Below, piece after piece: positions 17,124 through 26,803 of a stretch of DNA of 64,000 nucleotides. The stretch is taken from assembly GCF_033441515.1 (NCBI RefSeq), contig NZ_JAWQJT010000001.1, positions 4,216,001 through 4,280,000 on the forward strand, written 5' to 3'. Below the pieces are notes generated by a model. The model worked only from the letters and a program-made list of their open reading frames with translations, did not search any database and had not been told where the DNA came from. Within the stretch, counting starts at the first letter, position 1; every line of letters begins with the position of its first letter. The DNA comes from Amycolatopsis solani (lineage in GTDB: Bacteria; Actinomycetota; Actinomycetes; Mycobacteriales; Pseudonocardiaceae). A program made the position numbers and the translations under genes.

Positions 17124-18290
17124 GTGGCGAGGGACTACTACGGCATCCTCGGGGTGGCGAAGAACGCGAGCGATCAGGAGATCAAGCGCGCGTACCGGAA
17201 GCTGGCCAGGGAGCTGCACCCCGACGTCAACCCGTCGGAAGACGCCCAGCACAAGTTCGGCGAGGTCACGACGGCCTACGAGGTGCTGTCGGACCCGCAG
17301 AAGCGCAAGATCGTCGACCTCGGCGGCGACCCGATGGACGGCGGCGCGCGCGGCGGGGGCGGCGACCCGTTCGCCGGCTTCGGCGGCCTCGGCGACATCA
17401 TGGACGCCTTCTTCGGCGCGGCGGGCGGCGGTGGCGGCGGCCGCGGCCGTGGCCCGCGCAGCCGCGTCCAGCCCGGCTCCGACGCCCTCATCCGGCTCGG
17501 CCTCAGCCTCGAAGAGTGCGCCACCGGCGTCGACAAGGAAATCGCCGTCGACACGGCGATCGTCTGCGACCTCTGCCGCGGCGCCGGCACCTCCGAGGGC
17601 ACCTCGGTCAAGACGTGCGACACCTGCGGCGGCGCCGGCGAAGTCCAGTCCGTCCAGCGGTCCTTCCTCGGCCAGGTCGTCACCGCCCGCCCCTGCCCGG
17701 TCTGCCGCGGCTTCGGCGAAGTCATCCCCGACCCCTGCCGCCAGTGCGGCGGCGACGGCCGCATCCGCGCCCGCCGCAACGTCACCGCCAAGATCCCGCC
17801 CGGCGTCGGCGACGGCATGCGCATCCGGCTCTCCGGCCAGGGCGAGGTCGGCCCCGGCGGCGGCCCGGCAGGCGACCTCTACGTCGAGATCGACGAGACC
17901 CCGCACGAGGTCTTCGTCCGGCAGGGCCACGACCTGCACTGCAACTTCCGCATCCCGATGACGACCGCCGCCCTCGGCGCCACCGTGCCCATCGCCACCC
18001 TCGTCGACGGCGACTACGAACTCGACATCGAACCCGGCACCCAGCCCAACGCCGAGCTCGTCCTCACCGGCAAGGGCATGCCCCGGCTGCGGTCCTCCGG
18101 CCGCGTCGACGGCCGCGGCGACCTGCACGTCCACATCGACGTCCAGGTGCCGACCAAGCTCGACGACGCCCAGCGCGAACTGCTGGTCGAGCTGGCCCAG
18201 CAGCGCGGCGAAGAAGCCCCGACCCTCTCGTCCAACGGCAGCAAGCACGGCGGCCTGTTCTCCAAGCTGCGCACCAAGAACCACCGCTGA
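17124..18290 (+). CDS. dnaJ: Chaperone DnaJ (DnaJ2 type)
   Basis: A 388-residue Hsp40. The J domain covers 1 to about 66 with the HPD motif at 32-34. A Gly/Phe-rich linker ([28 protein letters not shown]) and four CxxCxGxG zinc motifs follow ([32 protein letters not shown]). Two beta-rich substrate domains complete it. It stimulates DnaK ATPase and delivers unfolded clients. The start is GTG 17124 with AAGGAGAAG upstream; the open frame further upstream overlaps hrcA and is not coding. It forms an operon with hrcA and rsmE. Confidence 0.96.
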   Translation: MARDYYGILGVAKNASDQEIKRAYRKLARELHPDVNPSEDAQHKFGEVTTAYEVLSDPQKRKIVDLGGDPMDGGARGGGGDPFAGFGGLGDIMDAFFGAAGGGGGGRGRGPRSRVQPGSDALIRLGLSLEECATGVDKEIAVDTAIVCDLCRGAGTSEGTSVKTCDTCGGAGEVQSVQRSFLGQVVTARPCPVCRGFGEVIPDPCRQCGGDGRIRARRNVTAKIPPGVGDGMRIRLSGQGEVGPGGGPAGDLYVEIDETPHEVFVRQGHDLHCNFRIPMTTAALGATVPIATLVDGDYELDIEPGTQPNAELVLTGKGMPRLRSSGRVDGRGDLHVHIDVQVPTKLDDAQRELLVELAQQRGEEAPTLSSNGSKHGGLFSKLRTKNHR

Positions 18291-18292
18291 CC

Positions 18293-19045
18293 GTGCCCGA
18301 CACCACCCTGCCGGTCTTCCTCACGGCCGCGGTGCCCACCGGCGGCACCGCGGTCCTCGACGGCGAGGAAGCCCGGCACGCCGCCACCGTCCGCCGCCTG
18401 CGCGCGGGGGAGCGGCTGGTGCTGTCCGACGGCGACGGCACCATGGCCCGCTGCGTCGTCGACGCGGTCCACCCCGGCCGCGACGCGACCCTGAACCTGA
18501 CGGTCGAGGAGCGCTGGACCGAGGAACCGCCCGCCCTGCGCGTCGTCCTCGCCCAAGCCCTCGCCAAAGGCGACCGCGGCGAACTCGCCGTCGAACTCGC
18601 CACCGAAGCCGGCGTCGACGCCGTCGTACCCTGGCGCGCCGCCCGCAGCGTCGCCAAGTGGGACGAAGGCGACCGCGGCGGCAAAGCACTCGCCCGCTGG
18701 CGCGCGACCGCCCGATCCGCCGCCAAGCAAGCCCGCCGCGCCCACGTCCCCGCCGTCACCGACCCCGTCACCACCCGCGAACTCGCCGGCCTCATCGCCA
18801 CGACGTCCCTCGCCGTCGTCCTCGAATCCGACGTCCCCGACCGCCTCACCGACCTCACCCTCCCGGACACCGGCGACCTCCTCCTCGTCGTCGGCCCCGA
18901 AGGCGGCATCACCGACGACGAGCTCACCACCCTGCGCGAAGCCGGCGCCCGAGCCGTCCGCCTCGGCACCACGGTCCTGCGCACCTCCACCGCCGCGGCC
19001 GTCGCCCTCGGCGCACTAGGGGCCCTGACCACCCGCTGGCACTGA
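18293..19045 (+). CDS. rsmE: 16S rRNA m3U1498 methyltransferase RsmE
   Basis: A 250-residue SPOUT methyltransferase. An N-terminal PUA-like domain (GEEARHAATVRRLRAGE) precedes the trefoil-knot domain with LLLVVGPEGGITDDEL and VRLGTTVLRTSTAAAVAL, which binds SAM. Family members methylate N3 of U1498 in 16S rRNA. The GTG at 18293 lies 2 bp after the dnaJ stop, so translation is probably coupled. A 405-bp non-coding region follows. Confidence 0.94.
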   Translation: MPDTTLPVFLTAAVPTGGTAVLDGEEARHAATVRRLRAGERLVLSDGDGTMARCVVDAVHPGRDATLNLTVEERWTEEPPALRVVLAQALAKGDRGELAVELATEAGVDAVVPWRAARSVAKWDEGDRGGKALARWRATARSAAKQARRAHVPAVTDPVTTRELAGLIATTSLAVVLESDVPDRLTDLTLPDTGDLLLVVGPEGGITDDELTTLREAGARAVRLGTTVLRTSTAAAVALGALGALTTRWH

Positions 19046-19450
19046 AAAGATCAACCCCGAAAAACCCGGAGAATTTGCGCCCAGTTATGGCGCGATCACA
19101 CTCCGACCCGTTACTCTCGTTTACTAACGCGCCACCCACCGTTTCGGCGCGCCACTGGGAAGAACACGGACCCCGCCGGGCACCTCCCCCCTCGGTCCGG
19201 CGGCAGCCGCACTGCGACGGATCGACCCCCAGGGTCCGCCGCAGTGCGGCACCTCACTCCGCTTCGCTTCGTCGAGCTGCCGCCTGCTTGCGGTGTGTTT
19301 TCTGGGGGTCAAACCCCCAGGCCCCCAGCCGGGGGCGCGCCCCCGGACCCCCCGCGACCTCCGCTCGGTGCCCGTTGGGTGGGGCGGCGTCGCGTTCGGT
19401 CGGTGGGCGGCGTGGCGGGAGTGGGGCGGGCGGCTCGGTAGGGTGCTGCC
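19046..19450. other. 405-bp non-coding region with several hairpins
   Basis: No gene is supported here. It contains an 11-bp inverted repeat (19206-19216 with 19240-19250), an 8-bp hairpin CTGGGGGT/ACCCCCAG (19302-19320), and an 18-bp perfect palindrome of C and G runs (19329-19346). The first may end the hrcA-dnaJ-rsmE transcript. A TAGGGT box at about 19438-19443 lies just before the HIT-protein ATG and could be its -10 element. Confidence 0.55.
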
Positions 19451-19810
19451 ATGAGTGATGATGCCGAGATGCTCTTTGAGCGGATTATTGCTGGTGAGAT
19501 CCCTGCTGATGTTGTCTATCAGGATGAGACGACCTTTGCGTTTCGGGATATTCGGCCGCAGGCTCGGGTTCATGTGCTCGTCGTGCCTAAGAAGCGGTAT
19601 CGGAACCTGGGGGAGCTGGCTGCTGCGGATCCGCAGTTGCTTGCTGACGTTGCGTTGACCGCTCGGCGGGTTGCTGAGCTTGAAGGTGTGCTCGAGAGTG
19701 GGTATCGGGTTGTCTTCAACACTGATGCCGATGCCGGGCAGACCGTTTTCCACGTTCACGCCCACGTCCTGGGCGGGGAAGCGCTGGGGCTCTTCGGCGC
19801 TGGTAGCTAA
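19451..19810 (+). CDS. HIT-family (histidine triad) nucleotide-binding protein
   Basis: A 119-residue HIT protein of normal length. The active-site triad is H101-V-H103-A-H105 in VFHVHAHVLGG, with the GEIPADVVYQDE opening typical of HINT-type phosphoramidases acting on nucleoside monophosphate amides. The ATG at 19451 has a TAGGGT box close upstream and no clear ribosome site, so it may be nearly leaderless. Codon use is unusual: many codons end in T (GCT, GTT, GAT) where the neighbours use C or G. The gene order before phoH and ybeY is the common actinobacterial one. Confidence 0.94.
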   Translation: MSDDAEMLFERIIAGEIPADVVYQDETTFAFRDIRPQARVHVLVVPKKRYRNLGELAAADPQLLADVALTARRVAELEGVLESGYRVVFNTDADAGQTVFHVHAHVLGGEALGLFGAGS

Positions 19811-19892
19811 ACCGGCCTGCGTCTTGTCGGGGGGTGCCAGTAGCATCGGTGGGGTCCAGTCGTACTCACCGAGAAAGCAGGCCTGAGGCCAC

Positions 19893-20962
<1,070 letters not shown>

Positions 20963-20966
<4 letters not shown>

Positions 20967-21529
20967 GCATCGAGATCGCCAACGAGTCCGGCGTCAACGT
21001 CGACGAGACGTCCATCGTCTCCGCCGCCCGCTACGCCCTCGACAAGATGGAGGTCAGCCCGCTCGCCGAGCTGTCCATCCTCCTCGTCACCCTCGACGTC
21101 ATGGAAGACCTGCACGAACGCTGGATGGACCTCCCGGGCCCGACCGACGTCATGGCCTTCCCGATGGACGAGCTCGACTCCTCCCGCCGCCCGGACGCGC
21201 CCGACGCGTCACCGGCGCTGCTCGGGGACATCGTGCTCTGCCCGGCGTTCGCCAAGGACCAGGCCAAGACCGCGGGGCACGCCCTGATCGACGAGCTGCA
21301 CCTGCTCACCGTGCACGGCTGCCTCCACCTCCTCGGCTACGACCACGCCGAGCCCGCCGAGGAGCGCGAGATGTTCGCCCTCCAGAAGCGCATCCTCGGC
21401 GAGTACCAGGACGCCGTCGCCGCGCTGGAGAAGAAGGACGCCCAGCGCAACACCGACGACCGCGTCCTCGGCATCGCCGGGCTCGACGCCGCCGAGCCGA
21501 GCGCCGCGCCGCCGGGAGAAACGCCCTAG
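20963..21529 (+). CDS. ybeY: rRNA maturation endoribonuclease YbeY
   Basis: A 188-residue metal-dependent endoribonuclease. The zinc-binding signature [11 protein letters not shown] is intact, preceded by DVMAFPMDE and [14 protein letters not shown]. It acts in 16S rRNA 3' maturation and ribosome quality control. The start is TTG 20963 in a TTGA overlap with the phoH stop ([10 protein letters not shown]), which fits the family's N-terminus. The C-terminal tail of about 40 residues is longer than in many homologues and looks disordered. Confidence 0.93.
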
Positions 21530-21538
21530 GCGTCAGCC

Positions 21539-22885
21539 ATGGTCCAGCTCCTCTTCGCGATCGCGCTCGTCCTCCTGGCGGGCGTCTTCGCGGCGGCCGA
21601 CGCCGCCATCAGCTCCGTCTCGCAGGCCCGGGCCGACGGCCTCGCCCGGATGGGCCTGCCCGGCGCGCGCCACCTCGCCGCGGTCGTCGCCGAACGGCGG
21701 CGCCACATCAACCTGCTGCTCCTGCTCCGCCTCGGCTGCGAGCTCACCGCGACCGTGCTCGTCACGGTGTTCGTCGGCACCCGGCTCCAGCCGCTCGGCC
21801 TCGCGGTGCTGGTCACCGCCGTCGTCATGATCGTGGTCAGCTACGTCCTCATCGGCGTCGGCCCCCGCACCCTCGGCCGCCAGCACCCCTACCGCATCGG
21901 CCGCTACGTCGCCGGGCCCGTGCGCGTGCTCGGCTCCGTCCTCGGCCCGCTGTCCCGGCTGCTGATCCTCATCGGTAACGCCATCACACCCGGCCAGGGC
22001 TTCCGCGAAGGCCCGTTCACCTCCGAAGTCGAGCTGCGCGAACTCGTCGACCTCGCCCAGGAGCGCGGCGTCGTCGAAGACTCCGAGCGCGAGATGATCC
22101 ACTCGGTCTTCGAGCTCGGCGACACCGTCGCCCGGGAGGTCATGGTGCCGCGCACCGAGATCGTCTGGATCGAGCGCGCCAAGACCGTCCGGCAAGCACT
22201 GGCGCTGGCGCTGCGCACCGGCTTCACCCGCCTGCCGGTGATCGACGAATCGGTCGACGACATCGTCGGCGTCGTCAACATCAAGGACCTCATGGCCGCG
22301 TACATGGATCCGGACGGCGCGAGCACGGTCGTCAGCACGCTGATGAACGAAGCCTCCTTCGTCCCCGACTCGAAGCGCCTCGACGAGCTGCTCAAGGAAA
22401 TGCAGCGCTCGCACAACCACATGGCGATCGCCGTCGACGAGTACGGCGGCACCGCCGGCCTGCTCACCATCGAAGACGTCCTCGAGGAGATCGTCGGCGA
22501 AATCACCGACGAGTCCGACGCCGACGAGCGCCCCGAGGTCGAGGAGCTCGACGACGGCGCCGTGCGCGTGTCGTCCCGCATGGGCGTCGACGACCTGGGC
22601 GAACTGTTCGGCATCGACCTCGAAGACCACGACGTCGAGACCGTGGGCGGGCTGCTCGCGGAACGACTGGGTAGGGTCCCGCTGCCGGGGGCCGAAGCCG
22701 AGGTCGCCGGCCTTCGGCTGTTCGCCGAAGGGGGCAAGGACCGGCGCGGCCGCATGCGGATCACCTCCGTGGTGGTGCACCCGGCCGACGCCGAGGCGAT
22801 GACGGACCCGGCCGACCGGACCACCCGCCGTCGCACCCGCGTACCCCACCCCGACGAACGCGACAGGAGCGTCGAACATGCCTGA
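21539..22885 (+). CDS. CNNM/HlyC-family membrane protein with CBS domains
   Basis: A 448-residue protein with an N-terminal DUF21 membrane domain (about 1-170, three to four helices), paired CBS domains (about 200-320, VMVPRTEIVWI, GFTRLPVIDES, MAIAVDEYGGTAGLLTIED) and a C-terminal CorC_HlyC domain (about 345-430). Homologues are magnesium exporters or corrinoid/ion-homeostasis factors; the older name haemolysin is misleading. It begins 9 bp after ybeY and overlaps the next gene by 8 bp, so it is part of the same operon. Confidence 0.93.
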   Translation: MVQLLFAIALVLLAGVFAAADAAISSVSQARADGLARMGLPGARHLAAVVAERRRHINLLLLLRLGCELTATVLVTVFVGTRLQPLGLAVLVTAVVMIVVSYVLIGVGPRTLGRQHPYRIGRYVAGPVRVLGSVLGPLSRLLILIGNAITPGQGFREGPFTSEVELRELVDLAQERGVVEDSEREMIHSVFELGDTVAREVMVPRTEIVWIERAKTVRQALALALRTGFTRLPVIDESVDDIVGVVNIKDLMAAYMDPDGASTVVSTLMNEASFVPDSKRLDELLKEMQRSHNHMAIAVDEYGGTAGLLTIEDVLEEIVGEITDESDADERPEVEELDDGAVRVSSRMGVDDLGELFGIDLEDHDVETVGGLLAERLGRVPLPGAEAEVAGLRLFAEGGKDRRGRMRITSVVVHPADAEAMTDPADRTTRRRTRVPHPDERDRSVEHA

Positions 22886-23216
22886 CCTCGAGGCCGAGGA
22901 CCAGAAACTGGTCACGCTGGCGCGGTCTTCGCGCGCCCGCATCCAGGCGCCCGAGGGTGCGGCGGTCCGCGACACCGACGGCCGCACCTACGCCGCCGGC
23001 ACGGTCGACCAGCCGTCGTTCAAGCTCACCGCGCTCCAGGCCGCGGTCGCCGCGGCCCTGTCGAGCGGCGCCGAGGGCATCGAGGCCGCCGCCGTCGTCA
23101 GCGAAGAGGGCCTGCTCAAGGGCGCCTCGGTGCACGCGGTCCGCGACATCGCGAAGTACGCTCCGATCATCCTCGCCGCCCCGGACGGCACCGTGCTCGA
23201 GGTGCTGGAGCGATGA
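22878..23216 (+). CDS. Cytidine-deaminase-like protein lacking zinc ligands
   Basis: A 112-residue protein with the size and general pattern of bacterial cytidine deaminase (RIQAPEGAAVRDTDGRTYAAG, FKLTALQAAVAAALSSG, ILAAPDGTVLEVLER). It contains no cysteine at all, and the catalytic HAE/CAE and PCxxC motifs are missing. It is therefore unlikely to bind zinc or deaminate. Homologues sit in the same slot before era in many actinobacteria and are often labelled cytidine deaminase. Its conserved position suggests a structural or regulatory role. It overlaps both neighbours (8 bp before, 4 bp ATGA after). Confidence 0.8.
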   Translation: MPDLEAEDQKLVTLARSSRARIQAPEGAAVRDTDGRTYAAGTVDQPSFKLTALQAAVAAALSSGAEGIEAAAVVSEEGLLKGASVHAVRDIAKYAPIILAAPDGTVLEVLER

Positions 23217-24109
23217 CGGAGCACCGTTCCGGCTTCGCCTGTTTCGTCGGCCGCCCCAACGCCGGCAAGTCGACGCTGACCAACGCCCTCGTCGGCACCA
23301 AGGTCGCGATCACCTCCAGCAAGCCCCAGACCACCCGGCACGCCATCCGCGGCATCGTCCACCGCGAGGACGCCCAGCTCGTCCTCATCGACACGCCCGG
23401 CCTGCACCGCCCCCGCACGCTGCTCGGCGAGCGCCTGAACGACATCGTGCACGCGACGTGGTCCGAAGTGGACGTCGTCGGCCTGTGCGTGCCGGCGAAC
23501 GAGAAGATCGGGCCCGGCGACAAGTTCATCGCCGGCGAGCTGCAGAAGATCGCCAAGCGGACGCCGGTCATCGGCATCGTCACCAAGACCGACCTCGTGC
23601 AGCCCCAGCAGGTCGCCGAACAGTTGCTTGCCCTGCAGCAAGTGATGGACTTCGCCGAGCTGGTCCCGGTGTCCGCAGTGGACGGTTTCCAGGTCGACAC
23701 GCTGGCCGAGCTGCTCGTCGAACGGCTTCCCGAGGGCCCGCAGCTGTACCCGGGCGGCGAGCTCACCGACGAGCCGGAGCAGACCCTGGTCGCCGAGCTG
23801 ATCCGCGAAGCGGCGCTGGAAGGCGTCCGCGACGAGCTGCCGCACTCGATCGCCGTCACCGTCGAGGAGATGCTGCCCCGCGAAGGCCGCGACGACCTCA
23901 TCGACGTGCACGCGTTCCTGTACGTGGAGCGGCCCAGCCAGAAGGGCATCATCCTCGGGCACAAGGGCGAGCGCCTGCGCGAGGTCGGCGCCACCGCGCG
24001 CAAGCACATCGAACGGCTGCTGGGTTCCAAGGTGTACCTCGACCTGCACATCAAGGTGGCCAAGGACTGGCAGCGCGACCCCCGCCAGCTGCGCCGGCTG
24101 GGCTTCTGA
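23213..24109 (+). CDS. era: GTPase Era
   Basis: A 298-residue ribosome-assembly GTPase with G1 GRPNAGKST (13-21), G3 DTPG (60-63) and G4 TKTD, followed by the C-terminal KH domain that binds the 3' end of 16S rRNA (GIILGHKGERLREVG, ARKHIERLLGSKVYLDL). The ATG is in an ATGA overlap with the deaminase-like gene. Placing era directly after ybeY/CNNM genes fits joint 16S maturation. Confidence 0.96.
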   Translation: MTEHRSGFACFVGRPNAGKSTLTNALVGTKVAITSSKPQTTRHAIRGIVHREDAQLVLIDTPGLHRPRTLLGERLNDIVHATWSEVDVVGLCVPANEKIGPGDKFIAGELQKIAKRTPVIGIVTKTDLVQPQQVAEQLLALQQVMDFAELVPVSAVDGFQVDTLAELLVERLPEGPQLYPGGELTDEPEQTLVAELIREAALEGVRDELPHSIAVTVEEMLPREGRDDLIDVHAFLYVERPSQKGIILGHKGERLREVGATARKHIERLLGSKVYLDLHIKVAKDWQRDPRQLRRLGF

Positions 24110-24263
24110 ATTCCTGGTCTCATTTCGGTCGCGACGGGAGCAATCCCCGCGCGCGGGCGGAGCAGTACCCCTACAGTTCGCACCTCGACCACACCGCGGC
24201 CGGTCGGGGCGGCCGCGGATACCGGTGGTCGTCCGTGGAGCACAACGAAGGGGACCGACCGAA

Positions 24264-24623
24264 ATGACCGACAGCCAGGGCATGCCCAACTACCCCGGCG
24301 ACCAGCCCGGCGGGCAGCCGAACTACCCCGGCGGCCAGCCGGGCGGTTACCAGCCGGGCCCGCCCCCGAGCAACAACCTGGTGTGGGCCATCCTCACCAC
24401 CATCCTCTGCTGCCTCCCGTTCGGCGTCGTGTCGATCGTGCAGGCCGCGAAGGTGAACGGGCTCTGGGCGCAGGGCCAGACCGCCGCCGCGCAGGAAGCC
24501 GCCGACTCCGCCAAGAAGTGGGCGATCATCTCGGCCGTCGTCGGTGTCGCGTGGCTCGTGCTGTGGATCATCCTGATGATCGCGGGCGTCTTCACGTTCG
24601 GCGCGGGCACGACGTCATACTGA
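24264..24623 (+). CDS. CD225/dispanin-family membrane protein 1
   Basis: A 119-residue protein. A proline/glycine-rich N-terminus (about 1-37, with PNYPGDQPGG-type repeats) is followed by a CD225 domain: NNLVWAILTTILCCLPFG, VSIVQAAKVNGLWAQGQ, then a second transmembrane helix near the end. The double-cysteine LCC-LPFG motif is typical of the family that includes eukaryotic IFITM proteins. The bacterial role is unknown. The ATG at 24264 follows GAAGGGGACC. It is the first of three related genes within 3 kb. Confidence 0.87.
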   Translation: MTDSQGMPNYPGDQPGGQPNYPGGQPGGYQPGPPPSNNLVWAILTTILCCLPFGVVSIVQAAKVNGLWAQGQTAAAQEAADSAKKWAIISAVVGVAWLVLWIILMIAGVFTFGAGTTSY

Positions 24624-24649
24624 CGTAGCCGAACAGCAGGAGGATTCCG

Positions 24650-25012
24650 GTGACCGACCAGTACCCGCCGCCGTACCCGCCCCCGGGCGGACCGCCACCC
24701 GGCTATGGCTACGGCTACGGCTACCCGCCGCCGAACTACGGCCCGCCGCCGGACAACAACATGGTGTGGGCGATCCTGAGCACGGTGCTCTGCTGCCTGC
24801 CGCTGGGGATCGTCTCGATCGTGAAGTCCAGCCAGGTCAGTTCGCTGTGGTTCCAGGGCATGCACGCCGAGGCGCAGAAGGCGGCCGACGACGCCCGGAA
24901 GTGGGCGATGTGGTCGGCGATTTCGACCGGGATCCTCCTGCTGCTCTACGTCGTGTTCATCGTGGTGATGATCGTGGTCGTCGGCGCCAACGCGGACCGG
25001 TTCACGCCGTGA
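24650..25012 (+). CDS. CD225/dispanin-family membrane protein 2
   Basis: A 120-residue paralogue of the preceding protein. A Pro/Gly/Tyr-rich N-terminus (GYGYGYGYPPPNYG) is followed by NNMVWAILSTVLCCLPLG and VSIVKSSQVSSLW, then a second helix (LLLYVVFIVVMIVVV). The GTG start at 24650 has an AGGAGG site upstream. The stop overlaps the GTG of the DUF2752 gene, so the two are co-translated. Function unknown. Confidence 0.87.
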   Translation: MTDQYPPPYPPPGGPPPGYGYGYGYPPPNYGPPPDNNMVWAILSTVLCCLPLGIVSIVKSSQVSSLWFQGMHAEAQKAADDARKWAMWSAISTGILLLLYVVFIVVMIVVVGANADRFTP

Positions 25013-25464
25013 CCGCGACGACCGTCTACACGGGAATCCCGGCTCGGGGCACGAAGGCCAAGCTGCGCGCGCTCGCGCCGCCGCTGGCCCTCGTGGCCGG
25101 GCTCGGCTTGTGCTGCGCGGTCGTCTGGGTCGGCGATCCGACCACGCCCGGCGGGTTCCTGCCCGTCTGCCCGACCAAGGCGCTGTTCGGCATCGACTGC
25201 CCGGGCTGCGGCGGCATGCGGATGGCGTACAGCCTGATGCACGGGGACATCCCGGCCGCACTGCACTACAACGCCGTGTCGTTCGTGGTCGTGCTCCTGT
25301 TCGTGTGGAGCACGGCCACGTGGACCCTCGGGCGCCTGCGCGGCCGCGCGCTGGACAGCTGGCTGCACTGGCGCTGGACACCACTGGTGTTTTCCATCGT
25401 GTTCGTCGTCTGGTTCGTCATCCGCAACCTGCCGTTCGCGCCGTTCACGGCGTTGCGCGTCTGA
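25009..25464 (+). CDS. DUF2752 membrane protein
   Basis: A 151-residue membrane protein with the DUF2752 signature CPTKALFGIDCPGCGGMRM followed by a histidine-containing segment, and three predicted helices. It is often found next to CD225/TM2-type proteins in actinobacteria, as here. The paired cysteines could bind metal or form disulfides; the role is unknown. The GTG at 25009 overlaps the upstream stop (GTGA). Confidence 0.85.
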   Translation: MTATTVYTGIPARGTKAKLRALAPPLALVAGLGLCCAVVWVGDPTTPGGFLPVCPTKALFGIDCPGCGGMRMAYSLMHGDIPAALHYNAVSFVVVLLFVWSTATWTLGRLRGRALDSWLHWRWTPLVFSIVFVVWFVIRNLPFAPFTALRV

Positions 25465-25645
25465 ATCCCGCGCGGCGCGGAACCGGTGATCCACCCTTCG
25501 CGTCGGACCGGTGCGCGGGTCACCCGGACAGCCGACGCCTGGGAGGCGCGGCCGTGACCGGAGCGAGTACGCTCCCGCGGACCGGACCGATGAGGGCGGA
25601 TCCGTTTCCGCGCGTCGGGGAAGTGACCAGCGAGGGGAAGACCCA

Positions 25646-26740
25646 ATGACCGATCCCTACGGCCAGCAGCCGTTCGGGCAGCAGCCCGGTGGCCAGCAGC
25701 CGTTCGGACAGCCGGGGCCGACGCCGTACGGCCAGCCCGCGCCGTTCGGGCAGCCGGCGCCGTTCGGGCAAGGCGCTCCCTTCGGCCCGCCGCGGACCTA
25801 CGCGAGCTGGGGCCAGCGCGCCCTCGGCTGGCTCGTCGACTTCGGACCCGTCGTCCTGCTGTACCTGATCGTCATCCCCGCGTCGTTCGCCGGCGGGGAC
25901 GCCGGCTCGCTCCTGGCCGTGATCGGAGGGCTCGCCTGGCTCGGCTGGACCATCTACAACCGGTGGATCCAGCAGGGCAACACCGGGCAGTCGCTGGGCA
26001 AGCGGGTCGCGAAGATCAAGCTGGTCCGCGAGGACACCGGGCAGCCGGTCGGCGCGGGCATGGCCTTCGTGCGCGACTTGGCCCACTTCGTCGACAACGT
26101 CCTCTGCTACGTCGGCTGGCTGTGGCCGCTGTGGGACGACAAGTCCCAGACGCTCTCCGACAAGATCGTCGGCACGGTCGTCGTGCCGGCCGACGCCGTC
26201 GCCGCCCCCTCGCCCTTCGGCCAGCCGGGCGCGCAACCGTTCGCGGGTGGCTACCCGTCGCCCTCCGGCGGCTTCGACCAGCCGCAGTCGGCGCCGGGTG
26301 GCTTCGGCCAGCCGCAGCCCGGGGGTTTCCCGCAGCAGCCGCCATCCGGCGGGTTCGGCCAGCCGCAGCCGGGTGGCTTCCCGCAGCAGCCGCAGCCCGG
26401 CGGGTTCGACCAGCAGCCGCAGCCGGGCGGGTTCGGGCAGCCGCCGCAGTCCGGTGGCTTCCCGCAGGCGCCCGCGCCGGGCGGGTTCGGCCAGCCGCAG
26501 CCGCCTTCGGGTGGTTTCCCGCAGCCGGGTCAGCCGCTCGCGCCGCCGCCGGGCGGGTCCGCGTTCGACGAGCAGGCCGAGCGCACGCAGATGCTGCGCC
26601 CCGACGCCGGGGGCACACCCGCCGGCGGCACGCCCGCGTTCGACGAGCAGGCCGAGCGCACCCAGATGCTGCGTCCCGAGAAGCAGGACGAGGCCGAGCA
26701 GACCCGCAAGATCGACCCGGGCCAGTTCGGCCAGCACTAG
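25646..26740 (+). CDS. RDD-family membrane protein with long Pro/Gln/Gly tail and repeated TQMLRP motifs
   Basis: A 364-residue protein. Residues 1-48 are a PFGQ repeat tail. An RDD domain with about three helices spans about 52-182 (YASWGQRALGWLVDF, GNTGQSLGKRVAKIKLV). Residues about 188-300 are imperfect GGFGQPQPGGFPQQ repeats. The C-terminus holds two copies of FDEQAERTQMLRP (307-319 and 332-344) and then EQTRKIDPG. The acidic-Arg-Thr-Gln pattern resembles phosphothreonine sites read by FHA domains, so Ser/Thr-kinase signalling is a plausible but unproven role. The ATG at 25646 has GAGGGGAAG upstream. Confidence 0.85.
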   Translation: MTDPYGQQPFGQQPGGQQPFGQPGPTPYGQPAPFGQPAPFGQGAPFGPPRTYASWGQRALGWLVDFGPVVLLYLIVIPASFAGGDAGSLLAVIGGLAWLGWTIYNRWIQQGNTGQSLGKRVAKIKLVREDTGQPVGAGMAFVRDLAHFVDNVLCYVGWLWPLWDDKSQTLSDKIVGTVVVPADAVAAPSPFGQPGAQPFAGGYPSPSGGFDQPQSAPGGFGQPQPGGFPQQPPSGGFGQPQPGGFPQQPQPGGFDQQPQPGGFGQPPQSGGFPQAPAPGGFGQPQPPSGGFPQPGQPLAPPPGGSAFDEQAERTQMLRPDAGGTPAGGTPAFDEQAERTQMLRPEKQDEAEQTRKIDPGQFGQH

Positions 26741-26803
26741 ATCTTCCCGCACCACCGCCGGGGTGGCCCGGCGGACAATCACGAGTAGTTGGGGTACAAG
26801 TTC

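Noticed and set aside
16899..18284. A 461-codon frame opposite dnaJ
   Set aside because: Low-complexity Ala/Asp/Gly composition mirrors dnaJ codons; no ribosome site or domain.
19329..19346. CCGGGGGCG/CGCCCCCGG palindrome as a regulatory operator
   Set aside because: Pure G/C runs of this kind are common in very GC-rich DNA and it lies between rsmE and HIT with other hairpins; more likely structural or chance.
26250..26540. CRISPR-like or satellite DNA in the RDD gene
   Set aside because: The repeats are in frame and encode GGFGQPQPGG-type protein repeats; no spacers or cas genes.
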